Positions 28,551-38,179 of a stretch of DNA of 64,000 nucleotides are shown here, one piece after another. Positions within the stretch are counted from its first letter, which is position 1. Each line of letters opens with the position of its first letter. Source of the stretch: an uncultured Idiomarina sp. (lineage in GTDB: Bacteria > Pseudomonadota > Gammaproteobacteria > Enterobacterales > Alteromonadaceae); assembly GCA_946885915.1 (NCBI GenBank), contig CAMPHF010000002.1, positions 186,001 to 250,000 on the forward strand, in the 5' to 3' direction. Position numbers and translations under genes: made by a program. Under the pieces are notes generated by a model. It was not told where the DNA came from. It searched no databases and was given only the letters and a program-made list of their open reading frames with translations.

Positions 28551-29078
28551 ATGCGAACTGGTTTGGTGATCTTCAGCGCGGTGCTCACCACCGCCGTCGC
28601 GAGTGTTAGCGTGCTGGCTTACCCTGAAGGGGCGCCAGCGGCGCACACCGGCGGCTTTAATGAGCAAAACTGCGGGCAATGCCATTATGCCGGAGCACCC
28701 ACTGGGGCACTCACCATTAGCGGTTGGCCAGCACAATTAGAGGCTGGCCAACGTTATCCGTTGGAGGTGTTGATCGGTAACAGTGAAGCTGTGGTTGCGG
28801 GAGTACAATTGAGCCTCCGTCAGGCAGACGGTAAAGCGTTTGGGCAGTTCATTGTGGCAGACGATAGCGCGTTACAAGTGACCACCCAAGCAGGGATTCA
28901 ATATCTCACCCATCGCGCGCCGCAACCGCTACAAAATGGCAGTGCGCGCTGGCAACTGCTGTGGCAAGCGCCCGCCAGCGTCAGTGGTGAGCCTATCATT
29001 CATGCGTCCGCCGTGGTCGCCAATGATGATCAATCACCACTTGGCGACGGCGTACTTACGCTAGAGCAAAAACCTTAA
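28551..29078 (+). CDS. Exported single-CxxCH protein, choice-of-anchor V/Reelin-like
   Basis: The protein has 175 residues. After an N-terminal signal segment, a single haem c attachment motif CGQCH lies at 41-45 in a context (GAPAAHTGGFNEQNCGQCH) resembling the choice-of-anchor V/Reelin-type domain. A beta-sandwich fills the rest. Attachment of haem by the Ccm system in the periplasm is expected from the motif, not shown. It is tied to the beta-propeller gene by a 3-base gap. The function is unknown; a small electron carrier or haem sensor is possible. Its stop codon overlaps that of the opposing phosphatase gene. Confidence 0.72.
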   Translation: MRTGLVIFSAVLTTAVASVSVLAYPEGAPAAHTGGFNEQNCGQCHYAGAPTGALTISGWPAQLEAGQRYPLEVLIGNSEAVVAGVQLSLRQADGKAFGQFIVADDSALQVTTQAGIQYLTHRAPQPLQNGSARWQLLWQAPASVSGEPIIHASAVVANDDQSPLGDGVLTLEQKP

Positions 29079-30454
29079 GGCACCAGCTGTAATAAGGCTT
29101 TCGCAACCTCAGTGTGGTCCATATAGCCGCGGAATTGCTCGGCATATGGGCCTGCTGCCATCACCGGCACGTCAACCGCCGTATGCCCGCCGGTCGTCCA
29201 GCCGGTACCGGTTAAATCGGCAGTTGCGTACACCAAGGCCTCATTTAATGCCTCTTCACGCGCCTCTAAATCTAGAATATCGGCAGCGGCCATAATTTTC
29301 TGCCAATGGGCTTCGGTAAGCGGTAGGTTCAATTGTGGTTCTAAATAGCTGCGCCATTCAATCACTGGCAACTGCAGCAAATCTGCCGTCATTTGGTAAA
29401 TAGAGGCGTTGATTTGCATGACCCGCTCCGACAACCACTCATAGACGCCGTCACGACCAAGGGCTAAACCGCCGGTAGAATGATCTGCAGTGATCACCAA
29501 TAAGGTGTTTGGATGCTCTTCTTGGTAAGCAAGCACCACCTCAATCGCCGCCGCGAAATCAGCCATTTCATGCACCGCACAAGCGATATCGTTTGCATGC
29601 CCACACCAGTCAATTTGGCTGCCTTCAATCATTAACGCAAATGGCTTGCCAGTAGCACGTTGCTGCTGAGCTTGGGTGAGTAATTGCAAGGCTTTATCGG
29701 TTAAGGTGGCTAACCGCGGTTCAGCATCAATAGCATGGGGTAACCCAAGTGGCGCCAGCACTGCCAACGCGGGCGTTTGTTGTAATGCTGCGAGCTCTTC
29801 AAAGTCGGTCGCAATCGCCATACCGGCAGCGGCAAGGGTATCTAAATGTTTTACATCGTCGCGCTGAAAGTGGTCATAACCACCACCTAGCAACACATCG
29901 AACGACCATTGTCCCGGCGCAATCGGTTCGGCCAGTGAATCAGCAATGGCGTTGTACATGTTGCGCGACGGGTGATGGGTAAAAAACGAGGCCGGCGTTG
30001 CGTGGGTCACTTGCGAGGTTGACACTGCACCGGTTAACCAACCCGCTGCGCGCGCTTTTTCCATTAGCGTCTGTTGCGGGTGGCGCTCGGCATCAATACC
30101 AATCGCGCCGTTGTAGCTTTTTACACCAGTGGCAAGTGCTGTAGCACCAGCGGCGGAGTCTGTTACCCAAGTATCGTCATCTGGGTAGGTGGTAGCTGCG
30201 CCGCGTAACAATTCATCAAAGGGCGTTGTGGTCAATTCGCCAGCGCCACGCGTACTCATGGCATAACGGTATGCACTAATGTATTCGAACCCCATGCCAT
30301 CGCCAATCATGTAGACAATATTTGGCGCGGTGGAAGTTGTTGTGGCCGGTATAGGCGTTGCCGCTGTTGATTCAGCAGGTGTACTCATACAACTGGCTAA
30401 AGTGAGGCTGCTTAACGCAAATAGGGTCGTTTTGAACGTTTTTTTGTAGTGCAT
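29075..30454 (-). CDS. Alkaline phosphatase, PhoA-superfamily lipoprotein
   Basis: Starting at 30454 (MHYKKTFKTT), the 459-residue protein has a lipobox LASC (Cys22). The alkaline phosphatase signature follows: Asp52 in MIGDGMG and the phosphorylated Ser100 in VTDSAAGATAL. Metal-site sequences include TADHSTGG and GWTTGGHTAVDVPV. It should hydrolyse phosphomonoesters at the outer face of the envelope. The final four bases (TTAA) serve as stop codons for this gene and the CxxCH gene on the other strand. No Pho box was recognised upstream. Confidence 0.92.
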   Translation of the reverse strand: MHYKKTFKTTLFALSSLTLASCMSTPAESTAATPIPATTTSTAPNIVYMIGDGMGFEYISAYRYAMSTRGAGELTTTPFDELLRGAATTYPDDDTWVTDSAAGATALATGVKSYNGAIGIDAERHPQQTLMEKARAAGWLTGAVSTSQVTHATPASFFTHHPSRNMYNAIADSLAEPIAPGQWSFDVLLGGGYDHFQRDDVKHLDTLAAAGMAIATDFEELAALQQTPALAVLAPLGLPHAIDAEPRLATLTDKALQLLTQAQQQRATGKPFALMIEGSQIDWCGHANDIACAVHEMADFAAAIEVVLAYQEEHPNTLLVITADHSTGGLALGRDGVYEWLSERVMQINASIYQMTADLLQLPVIEWRSYLEPQLNLPLTEAHWQKIMAAADILDLEAREEALNEALVYATADLTGTGWTTGGHTAVDVPVMAAGPYAEQFRGYMDHTEVAKALLQLVP

Positions 30455-30557
30455 ACCAAGGTCCAATTTGCAAACTGTGTCAGTGCGCGGATGATAGCAC
30501 ATTCGCATGACATTTCAGTGACCATGATCACCCCCCTTAACCGCACGAGGAATCTAC

Positions 30558-31961
30558 ATGAAGTTGCAACCGAAATTATCGCGCAAGCTCCTCCTACCGG
30601 CGCTTGCACTTGCCAGCACATTTAGCCTAGGTGCCGCGGCTCAAACAGAGTCAGATGCAGCCCAACCAGATGCTGCTCAACAAGCCAAAGTGCATGACAT
30701 TGTGAGTGCGGTAAGCGCTGCCAATATTGAACGTGATATTCAAAAACTGGTGAGTTTTGGTACTCGTCATACGTTATCAGAAACCGAGTCAGATACCCGT
30801 GGGATTGGTGCGGCTCGGCGCTGGATTAAGGCCGAGTTTGATCGTATTTCAGCGGCTTGTGGCGGCTGTTTAGAAGTCTATTACCAACGCGAAGTGATTA
30901 GCGGCGAAACTCGCATCCCGGAGCCGGTGGAAGTGGTGAGCGTGATTGCCGTACAACGTGGTAAGACCGATCCAAACCGTTACGTGGTGATGTCCGGTGA
31001 CATCGATTCGCGCGTGAGCGATGTGATGGATTACACCTCGGATGCGCCTGGCGCGAACGATAACGCCTCTGGCGTTGCCGGCACCCTTGAAGCGGCGCGG
31101 GTACTGAGTCAGTACGAATTTGACGGCAGTGTTGTGTATGCTGCGCTGGCGGGCGAAGAGCAAGGCTTATTCGGTGGCCGGATTATGGCGCAACAGGCCG
31201 TCAAAGATGGCTGGTTTATTGAAGCGGTGCTCAATAATGACATGATTGGCAACATTGAAGGCGTGAATGGCGTCATCAACAACACGACGGCGCGAATTTT
31301 TGCCGAAGGTACGCGTATGGACGAGAGCCAAGATGAAGCCACTCGCCGCCGTTACACTGGCGGTGAGGTAGATTCGCCGACTCGTAACGTGGCGCGCTAC
31401 ATCGATAAAATGGCCGATTTATACATTCCAAACCTAGATACCATGGTGGTTTATCGACTTGACCGCTTTGGTCGTGGCGGACATCACCGCCCGTTCAACG
31501 ATGTGGGTTATCCGGGCGTACGGATTATGGAAACCAACGAAAACTATAATCGTCAGCACCAAGATTTACGCACGGAGAATGGCATTGAGTATGGTGATGT
31601 GATTGAGGGCGTAGATTTTGATTATGCCGCCAAACTCACAGCGCTAAACGCAGTAGCACTGGCGAATATGGCTTGGGCGCCAGCACCACCTCATAAAGTC
31701 ACTATTGCCGGTGCAGTGCAACCAAGCACCACCCTGAAGTGGGAAAAAGTGACCGGTGCTGTTGGCTATAAAATTTACTGGCGTTACACCGACCAGCCAC
31801 AGTGGCAATTTAGCCGCTATGTGGGTGATGTCAGTGAGTTCACCCTCGACAACGTCGTTATCGATAACTACTTCTTTGGCGTGGCGAGCGTGAGTGAAGA
31901 TGGCTTCGAAAGCCCAGTGGTGTTCCCAGGCCCAGCCGGCGCCTTCCGCGTGGGCCGCTAA
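30558..31961 (+). CDS. Secreted M28-family metallopeptidase with C-terminal FN3-like domain
   Basis: The protein has 467 residues and a signal peptide (cleavage near AAA-Q). GAGGA precedes the ATG by 6 bases. The M28 core contains GANDNASG (Asp168), GEEQGLFG (Glu200/201) and NNDMIG (Asp228). A FN3-like domain (about 375-460) follows. Where most M28 enzymes have His-x-Asp as the first zinc ligand motif, this one reads GDIDS (Asp148, Asp150), so one ligand is Asp or the metal site is altered. Aminopeptidase activity is inferred from the family. It ends sharing stop bases with the TerB gene. Confidence 0.88.
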   Translation: MKLQPKLSRKLLLPALALASTFSLGAAAQTESDAAQPDAAQQAKVHDIVSAVSAANIERDIQKLVSFGTRHTLSETESDTRGIGAARRWIKAEFDRISAACGGCLEVYYQREVISGETRIPEPVEVVSVIAVQRGKTDPNRYVVMSGDIDSRVSDVMDYTSDAPGANDNASGVAGTLEAARVLSQYEFDGSVVYAALAGEEQGLFGGRIMAQQAVKDGWFIEAVLNNDMIGNIEGVNGVINNTTARIFAEGTRMDESQDEATRRRYTGGEVDSPTRNVARYIDKMADLYIPNLDTMVVYRLDRFGRGGHHRPFNDVGYPGVRIMETNENYNRQHQDLRTENGIEYGDVIEGVDFDYAAKLTALNAVALANMAWAPAPPHKVTIAGAVQPSTTLKWEKVTGAVGYKIYWRYTDQPQWQFSRYVGDVSEFTLDNVVIDNYFFGVASVSEDGFESPVVFPGPAGAFRVGR

Positions 31962-32416
31962 TGCGGCGCCACAGCTAACTTGGTCTGAATAAACTCCGCA
32001 TGAGAGATATAGAGCAAATCAGCCACCTTGCGTAAGGTGGCTTCCTCATGCGGATCTAACTTGCCATCGGCATAGGCCGTACGCCATAACTGCTCTAGTA
32101 AGGCTAACTTTTCGTCCTCGCCCAAATGCTTCAAATGCTGCGTGAAATCGTGCAGTGACGGCGAGTCTTGCGCTTGCAGTTTTGCCGCGCTGACCACCTC
32201 AGTAGCCGCTGCCAGATCCAACTCATAAGCGGTTTGTACGTGCTCGGTAATGAACTGCTGCTCACGGTTATCTAACTGATGGTCCGCCATCGCTAAATCC
32301 ACCATTAAACTAACCGCCATGACATCTAGTTCCGTTAAACCATGCATCGCAGTGGCTTGTGTGGTCGCCACTGTTGGCGCTTGCTGCTGTATTAATTGTT
32401 TGAGTGCCCGAAACAT
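31958..32416 (-). CDS. TerB-fold protein
   Basis: The 152-residue, all-helical protein has the two TerB repeats: the acidic loops ADHQLDNREQ and ADGKLDPHEEA bind metal in TerB/DjlA-type domains. No membrane segment is seen, so it is cytoplasmic. The fold occurs in tellurite resistance operons, but no other ter genes are nearby and resistance should not be inferred. It is a single gene, with its stop codon overlapping that of the M28 gene by 4 bases (CTAA). Confidence 0.82.
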   Translation of the reverse strand: MFRALKQLIQQQAPTVATTQATAMHGLTELDVMAVSLMVDLAMADHQLDNREQQFITEHVQTAYELDLAAATEVVSAAKLQAQDSPSLHDFTQHLKHLGEDEKLALLEQLWRTAYADGKLDPHEEATLRKVADLLYISHAEFIQTKLAVAPH

Positions 32417-32550
32417 TTTGTCTCCTTTTATCGCAGTGCCCTACTTGACGCACCACTAGGTTGTGGCTCACATTGTAGGACTGATCTTACCCAGCGGGGT
32501 TCCATCTGCGTGACTTGCAAGCAAACCCCATAAGCAAGAGGAATGCAAAT

Positions 32551-34419
32551 ATGCGTTATTCAATCGTTGCCTTTAGCCTGATGGCCGTCTTGGCCGGTGG
32601 TGGCCTTGCCGCCTGTAGTCCAGCCCCAGAATCAACTTCAACCGCCATGCAAACACCAGTCGCTGCCGATCCGGCAGCGGTGCAAGCAGAAACTGAACGC
32701 TTGAACGCGTGGTTTAATGAGAAATACGAACAACAACTACAACAAAGCCCAATTTCGCTCACTTTTTTGGGTCGCAAAGACAGATACGGCGAAATTGATG
32801 ACATGACGCGCGAAGCGGAAGAACGTCAACTGGCGTGGCTAGCCAATTCAGTTGATGAACTCAAATCACAATTTAATTACGACTTGCTAGATACTGAAGC
32901 AAAAACCTCGTACGACGTCTGGGTGTATCAATACGAGCAAGCAAAAGCAGCTGCCGAATTCCCGCACATGGATTTTGTGTTTGATCAAATGCGCGGTGCC
33001 CATACTTTCTTGCCGCAAATTTTAATCAACTTCCATCGGGTCGATAGCGCCGAGGACATGGCAGCTTACGTGAGTCGTATTGGTGGCGTTGGCACGGCGA
33101 TTGAGCAACTTTTAGTGCGCGCGCAAGCACAAGTTGAACAGGGTGTTCGCGCCCCATACTTTGCCTACGAGCAAGTGTTGAAAGAGTCCCAGGGCTTAAT
33201 TCAAGGCGCACCTTTTACCGATGGTGAAGATTCCAGCATTTATGCCGATGCGAAAAGCAAAATTGCTGCACTGGTTGCGCAAAACGCCATCACTGCAGAG
33301 CAAGCAGAACAACTGACTGAAGCTGTTGCAACAGCCCTTAACACTGAATTTAAGCCAGCCTATGAACAGCTTATTGCCTGGCTTGAGAGTGATATGGCCA
33401 ATACCAACGATGTGGCAACCGGGGTGCACCAATTCGACAATGGTGATGCTTTTTATAAAATGCGTTTGAAATCGCAGACCACCACCGACCTCACCGCTGA
33501 CGAAATCCACCAAATTGGGTTGGCTGAAGTCGCCCGCATCACCGGCGAAATGAATGCCATTCGTGAGCAAGTTGGCTTTGACGGCGACCTGCAAGCCTTC
33601 TTCAAATTCATTCGCACCGACGAGCAATTCTTCTATCCGAATACGGATGAAGGCGCGCAGATGTATATTGATGACTCGCAAGCCTACTTGGATTACATCA
33701 ATGAAAAGTTACCAGAGTTCTTTGGCATTCTGCCGAAAGCGGACTTAGTGGTGAAACGGGTAGAACCGTTCCGTGAGCAAGATGGTGCCGCGCAGCATTA
33801 CTTCCCAGGCACCCCTGATGGTTCTCGCCCCGGGGTTTATTATGCCCATTTGTCCGATATGAGCGCGATGCCGAAAAACGAAATGGAAGCCATTGCTTAC
33901 CATGAAGGTAATCCTGGCCACCACATGCAGATCTCCATCGCCCAAGAACTTGAATCAGTGCCTGAATTCCGCACGCAAGCTGGCTTTACCGTGTACAGCG
34001 AAGGCTGGGGCTTATATGCCGAATTGTTAGCCAAAGAAATGGGCGCTTATCAAAGTCCGTACTCAGATTTTGGCCGCTTAACCACGGAAATCTGGCGCGC
34101 TATTCGCTTAGTGGTTGATACTGGCTTACATGCCAAAGGCTGGACTGAGCAACAAGCCGTGGATTATTTCACCGCCAACAGCCCGATTGCCGAGGGTGCA
34201 GTTCGTTCAGAAGTACGCCGCTACATTGTCATGCCTGGGCAAGCAACCTCTTACAAAATCGGCATGATTGAAATTTTGCGGATGCGGGAAGAAGCGCAGC
34301 AAGCGCTAGGCGACAAGTTCGATATTCGTGGCTTCCACGATACCGTGCTAGGTGGCGGTGCGTTACCACTACCGATTCTTGAGCGCCGTGTGCAAGCGTG
34401 GGTACAAAGCCAACTGTAG
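32551..34419 (+). CDS. DUF885 lipoprotein, putative metallopeptidase
   Basis: The start at 32551 has AGAGGA about 8 bases upstream and opens a lipoprotein signal (LAAC). The 622-residue protein is mostly helical. Near residue 450 it has YHEGNPGHHMQ, an HExxxxH-type motif conserved in DUF885. The family resembles thermolysin-like or carboxypeptidase folds; a peptidase role is a reasonable but untested inference. It sits with other envelope hydrolases (M28, phosphatase) and stops 12 bases from the convergent response regulator. Confidence 0.87.
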   Translation: MRYSIVAFSLMAVLAGGGLAACSPAPESTSTAMQTPVAADPAAVQAETERLNAWFNEKYEQQLQQSPISLTFLGRKDRYGEIDDMTREAEERQLAWLANSVDELKSQFNYDLLDTEAKTSYDVWVYQYEQAKAAAEFPHMDFVFDQMRGAHTFLPQILINFHRVDSAEDMAAYVSRIGGVGTAIEQLLVRAQAQVEQGVRAPYFAYEQVLKESQGLIQGAPFTDGEDSSIYADAKSKIAALVAQNAITAEQAEQLTEAVATALNTEFKPAYEQLIAWLESDMANTNDVATGVHQFDNGDAFYKMRLKSQTTTDLTADEIHQIGLAEVARITGEMNAIREQVGFDGDLQAFFKFIRTDEQFFYPNTDEGAQMYIDDSQAYLDYINEKLPEFFGILPKADLVVKRVEPFREQDGAAQHYFPGTPDGSRPGVYYAHLSDMSAMPKNEMEAIAYHEGNPGHHMQISIAQELESVPEFRTQAGFTVYSEGWGLYAELLAKEMGAYQSPYSDFGRLTTEIWRAIRLVVDTGLHAKGWTEQQAVDYFTANSPIAEGAVRSEVRRYIVMPGQATSYKIGMIEILRMREEAQQALGDKFDIRGFHDTVLGGGALPLPILERRVQAWVQSQL

Positions 34420-34431
34420 CAACACTCGGTA

Positions 34432-35076
34432 CTAAATAAGGCCCGCTTCTAGGGCCTTCAGTACCGCTCTGGTTCTATCACGAACACCAAGTTTCGCCAT
34501 AATGGTTGAAACTTGGTTTTTTACGGTGCCTTCGGATTTAAACAATGCCTCGGCAATTTCTCGATTACTCAGCCCACTAGCCATTAACCGCAGTACCGCC
34601 AGTTCTTTATCAGAGAGGGCCTCAGTCTTTTCTAGCCCGATCGGCTCCAGCAAAGTGCCCTGTTGCAAGCCCTGTAGCATGCGCTCAGTAACGGCAGGTT
34701 GGATCCAGCGTCCACCCATTGCCACCGTTTCAATGGCCTGCACTAAGGTTTCCAGCGCAACATCTTTTAATACGTAGCCCGCCGCCCCTTGTTGCAAAGC
34801 GTCTAACACCGACCGGTGATCATCAAAGGTGGTCAGCATCATCACTGGCACAGTCTGGCCCGCCGCCCGCAATTGCTGCAAGGTATCAATACCACTCATG
34901 CCCGGCATACGAATATCCATCAGCACCACATCGGGTTGTTGATTGCCAATATCAGTAAGCGCCTGTGCACCGGAACTAGCCTCGCCTACCACCTGAATAT
35001 TGTTAGACAACGCCAATAAGCTGCTCACCCCCTGCCTGACCAGGGTTTGGTCATCAACTAAATAAACGCGGATCAC
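34432..35076 (-). CDS. NarL/LuxR-family response regulator
   Basis: The protein has 214 residues. The receiver domain has acidic residues Asp8/Asp9, phosphoacceptor Asp54 in VLMDIRMPGM and the lysine in GYVLKD. A C-terminal LuxR helix-turn-helix (LSNREIAEALFKSEGTVKNQ) completes it. Translation begins at a GTG (35076) that overlaps the kinase stop by 4 bases (GTGA), so the pair is coupled. The target genes are not shown; the divergent membrane/TPR operon at 36387-38074 is the first candidate. Confidence 0.95.
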   Translation of the reverse strand: MIRVYLVDDQTLVRQGVSSLLALSNNIQVVGEASSGAQALTDIGNQQPDVVLMDIRMPGMSGIDTLQQLRAAGQTVPVMMLTTFDDHRSVLDALQQGAAGYVLKDVALETLVQAIETVAMGGRWIQPAVTERMLQGLQQGTLLEPIGLEKTEALSDKELAVLRLMASGLSNREIAEALFKSEGTVKNQVSTIMAKLGVRDRTRAVLKALEAGLI

Positions 35077-36215
35077 GTGGCCTCCGAACGAGGTATTTTT
35101 AAGGTGGTCCGAAAGCCATTATCGTTGGCCTGCCAACACAACTGCGCGGTAATAAGTCGCGCCCGTTCTTGCATACCTTTCAAACCATTGCCCGGTTGCC
35201 ACTCATTGGCTACCTTGCCGTTGTCCTGCACCACCAACTGCCATTGCTGTGGCGTTTGACTCAACTCGATATTGATAAGACTCGCGCGACCATGGCGCAG
35301 CGCGTTGGTAATTGATTCCTGAGCACAGCGCAATATGGCCTGCGCGACTTGAATATCATTCAATTGCAAGGCGGCATCGCAACTTACTTGAACCTGCACA
35401 TGAGGCGAATCCAGCGCTAACGCCTGCAGTGCTTGTTGAATATCTATGTGGTCAGCATCGCGCAGGTCACTGACTGCCTCACGCACATCCGCCAGCAGTA
35501 ATTTCGCAATGGCATGGCTGCGATCTACTGCTTGCTTGGCATCACCACTGGTTTTGCGGCTCGCCACCTGTAAGTGAATGGTTAACGCGGTTAAATGATG
35601 GCCCAATAAGTCATGAATATTACGTGCAATGCGGGTGCGCTCCGCTTGCTCCGTCGCTGCGGTAAGCAAAGCTTGAGTGGCTTTGAGTTCCCGATTGGTT
35701 TGCTCAACTTGCTGGCGGGCGCGTGCTTCTCGCAGCTGGGTCGCCATCGTCATAGTGGCGAATAAGTTAAATGTCCAAAATAAAATGGCTGAAACCCAAC
35801 TATTGGGTACGCCCCAGTGCCAACCAAAGGCTATCCAAATTGGCAATGCGAATAAGGGTGAGAGCAAAAACGCCCGCTTAGTTGACATGAAATAGGGAAG
35901 TTGCGCCGACCAAATGGTGCCGAAAATTGCGACATAAGTGAATGGCACAATGAAGTAGATAGCGATAATCACCACCAACTGCAGCCCGACCAAAACCAAG
36001 CGGGTGCGCGGCTCATGCCGAAATGGCTGGTCGCGAGTCGCAAAAAGAAATAACCCGGCAAAGGTCAGCATCAGTAGCGCAGCAATAAACACCATAGGCA
36101 GTGGCTGATGTTGCACCCCGACCGCCATAAAGTACAAACTCGTAGCCGCCACTAACACAATGGTCAGTAACGCCGAGAGCACCTCAATTGTCAGCAGTTT
36201 GGCTAGTTTTTTCAT
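35073..36215 (-). CDS. DesK-like membrane histidine kinase
   Basis: I place the start at ATG 36215 (MKKLAKLL), with AGGA five bases upstream; an upstream TTG in frame is less likely. The 380-residue protein has several transmembrane helices (to about 165), a short coiled coil and a HisKA_3 domain with phospho-His201 in RIARNIHDLLGHHL. A HATPase domain (VQDNGK, GNGLKGMQER) follows. There is no large extracytoplasmic domain, so the signal is probably sensed in or near the membrane, as for DesK. Confidence 0.93.
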   Translation of the reverse strand: MKKLAKLLTIEVLSALLTIVLVAATSLYFMAVGVQHQPLPMVFIAALLMLTFAGLFLFATRDQPFRHEPRTRLVLVGLQLVVIIAIYFIVPFTYVAIFGTIWSAQLPYFMSTKRAFLLSPLFALPIWIAFGWHWGVPNSWVSAILFWTFNLFATMTMATQLREARARQQVEQTNRELKATQALLTAATEQAERTRIARNIHDLLGHHLTALTIHLQVASRKTSGDAKQAVDRSHAIAKLLLADVREAVSDLRDADHIDIQQALQALALDSPHVQVQVSCDAALQLNDIQVAQAILRCAQESITNALRHGRASLINIELSQTPQQWQLVVQDNGKVANEWQPGNGLKGMQERARLITAQLCWQANDNGFRTTLKIPRSEAT

Positions 36216-36386
36216 GGGTATCCTGAGCAACTTGCTGGCAGTATGCGCAAGCTTCCACCCCAGCTCAATAGGCCGAAAGTCATGTTTTACAAAGTGACCT
36301 TTGGCACCTGCGCAGGCTGCGCCGCTCCCCTAAGCTTAGGTCATGAGCTGGCAGCTTCCATTTTTTGTCAGCAAGGAGCGCACATC

Positions 36387-37157
36387 ATGTTATGCATTCA
36401 TCAAACCATGTTGTACTTACACATAGTGCTAGGCGTTGTGGCGCTGGTGGTGTTTTGGCTGCCCATTGCAAGTCGCAAAGGTGGGGTCATGCACATAAAA
36501 GCCGGCAGAATCTATGTTTGGAGCATGTACGTGGTATCGGCTTCGGGCATTTTAATGGCGGTTATGGTGCTGAGTGCGCCCTGGTATTTTAAAGCTGAGC
36601 TACTAGCACGGGCGAATAATCCCGCGGTGATGTTGCAGCAAATCTATGAGTTTTGGAGCTTGCTGCTGCTGTTATCGGTGCTTACGTTCGTCGGTGTGCG
36701 CCAAGCCATGTTGGTGCTACAACACAAGCACGACAGCTCCGTATTTCGCCGCTTTGGTTATCTGTGGCTCCCCATCACCCTGCTAGCTTGTGCGCTCGTA
36801 GTGCTCATGATCGCCATCAAGGCCAGCCTTGCCGCTCAGCAAACCCTCATCTTGCACTACATTTTTGCCGGCCTTGGCACCGTGAATGGCTTACAGATGT
36901 TAGGTTTCGCGTGGCAACGCTCACCAGCGCCGAAGCGTTGGCTGATTGAGCATATTAGCGCCACGCTGGGTTCAGGTATTGCCGTCTATACCGCATTTTT
37001 TGCCTTTGGCGCACGCCATTGGCTAAGTTTTCTGGGACAATGGCAATTGTTATCTTGGATTTTACCCGGTGTTATTGGAACTTTTGCCATCTTTTGGGCC
37101 ACCAAACGCTATACCCAACTGCGCACTAAGCGCGTACAAGGAACTGCTCAACCATGA
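36387..37157 (+). CDS. Polytopic membrane protein, DUF2306-like
   Basis: The ATG at 36387 has AAGGAG eight bases upstream (36373-36378); the longer frame starting at 36243 runs through a non-conserved leader. The 256-residue protein has seven predicted helices, with histidines in the first (QTMLYLHIVLGVV) and in a following loop (MHIKAGRIYVWSM). This pattern resembles DUF2306 proteins, whose function is unknown. It starts 171 bases from the divergent kinase gene and overlaps the TPR gene by 4 bases. Confidence 0.75.
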   Translation: MLCIHQTMLYLHIVLGVVALVVFWLPIASRKGGVMHIKAGRIYVWSMYVVSASGILMAVMVLSAPWYFKAELLARANNPAVMLQQIYEFWSLLLLLSVLTFVGVRQAMLVLQHKHDSSVFRRFGYLWLPITLLACALVVLMIAIKASLAAQQTLILHYIFAGLGTVNGLQMLGFAWQRSPAPKRWLIEHISATLGSGIAVYTAFFAFGARHWLSFLGQWQLLSWILPGVIGTFAIFWATKRYTQLRTKRVQGTAQP

Positions 37158-38074
37158 ATTGGATGTTGAAAAAATTAACCATCGTCGGACTGATATTTAT
37201 GACGCTATCAGTGGCGAGCCATGCGACTGTTGCCAGTCTGCCTGAGAATGATACGCAAGCCATTAATACGGCCTTAAACGCCGGTGAACTAGACAAAGCG
37301 GAAACACTAGTTGAGGCCTTGGTGGTGAAATACCCCACGCACCCGGAAGCCCACTATATCCGCGGGTCGGTGATGGGTGCGCAAGCCTCGGACAGTATTT
37401 TCTCAGCGCTTAGTTATGCCAAAAAAGCCAAGGCTTCAATGCAGCAAGCCGTTGCGCTAGCCCCGCAAAACCCTAAGTATTTGGCAGGCCTGATTACCTT
37501 CTACACGGTAGCGCCGGGAATTGCCGGTGGTGATATGGAAGAAGCTAATCGCCTGATTGATAAGCTGATGACGATTGACAAACGTGAGGGTACCTTCAAG
37601 CGCCTTGATTACTATCGTGCGAACGAGCAAATGGAAGCTTTTGAGCAACTGCTGGAGGAATCCTTAGTGACCTTTGCGGGCATTCCGGATTTTTATTTCG
37701 TTGCCGGATTGCATGCCCAGCAACAAGAGCAAGCGGAGCAAGCACTGGAACTGTTCACTTTAGGCTCACAGCAACCAGCACTCACCCCAGCGAGCGAAAC
37801 TGCGCGCTTACAGTCGCTATATCAGATTGGGCGAACCGCGCAAATTAGTGGTTTAGCCCTCGCCGATGGCAAAGCAGCGCTACGTGAGTTTATGACTCAA
37901 CGCGGTGATAACGACCAGTTACCACCAATAGATTGGGCGCGCGTCAGGCTGGCGCAGTTACATGTTGCCACCGACCAAGTGGAACAGGCTCGAGAGCTGG
38001 TCGCATTAGTTGACGCGAGTGAGGACGAACGGTTAGCCGATGAAGTAAGGAAACTGCAGCGCCAATTACGCTAA
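37154..38074 (+). CDS. Exported TPR-repeat protein
   Basis: The protein has 306 residues. A signal peptide (about 1-24) is followed by tetratricopeptide-like helices: AINTALNAGELDKAETLVEAL, the TPR-like unit HPEAHYIRGSVMG, and several less regular ones. It is likely periplasmic and protein-binding. It overlaps the DUF2306-like gene by 4 bases, so the two are translated together. I do not recognise a specific family. Confidence 0.78.
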   Translation: MNWMLKKLTIVGLIFMTLSVASHATVASLPENDTQAINTALNAGELDKAETLVEALVVKYPTHPEAHYIRGSVMGAQASDSIFSALSYAKKAKASMQQAVALAPQNPKYLAGLITFYTVAPGIAGGDMEEANRLIDKLMTIDKREGTFKRLDYYRANEQMEAFEQLLEESLVTFAGIPDFYFVAGLHAQQQEQAEQALELFTLGSQQPALTPASETARLQSLYQIGRTAQISGLALADGKAALREFMTQRGDNDQLPPIDWARVRLAQLHVATDQVEQARELVALVDASEDERLADEVRKLQRQLR

Positions 38075-38119
38075 TTAACCGGTGATTGATAAACGTCAAA
38101 CTATACGAGAGAAATGCTT

Positions 38120-38146
38120 GCATAAGGCCTGTCAGCAGCCCTATGC
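38120..38146. other. Imperfect hairpin between TPR and YbjN-like genes
   Basis: GCATAaGGC and GCCcTATGC form an imperfect stem around a 9-base loop (one A/C mismatch). No T-run follows, so it is not a clear rho-independent terminator. It may be an RNA structure in the leader of the next gene, 34 bases upstream of its ATG. Confidence 0.35.
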
Positions 38147-38179
38147 TTAGCCTTTATCATGCCATACATGGAAGCAACT

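Noticed and set aside
31958..32416. Tellurite resistance from the TerB-like gene
   Set aside because: No other ter genes are present and the TerB fold is widespread outside resistance operons.
33196..33681. 161-codon minus-strand frame opposite the DUF885 gene
   Set aside because: Antisense shadow with no ribosome site or domain.
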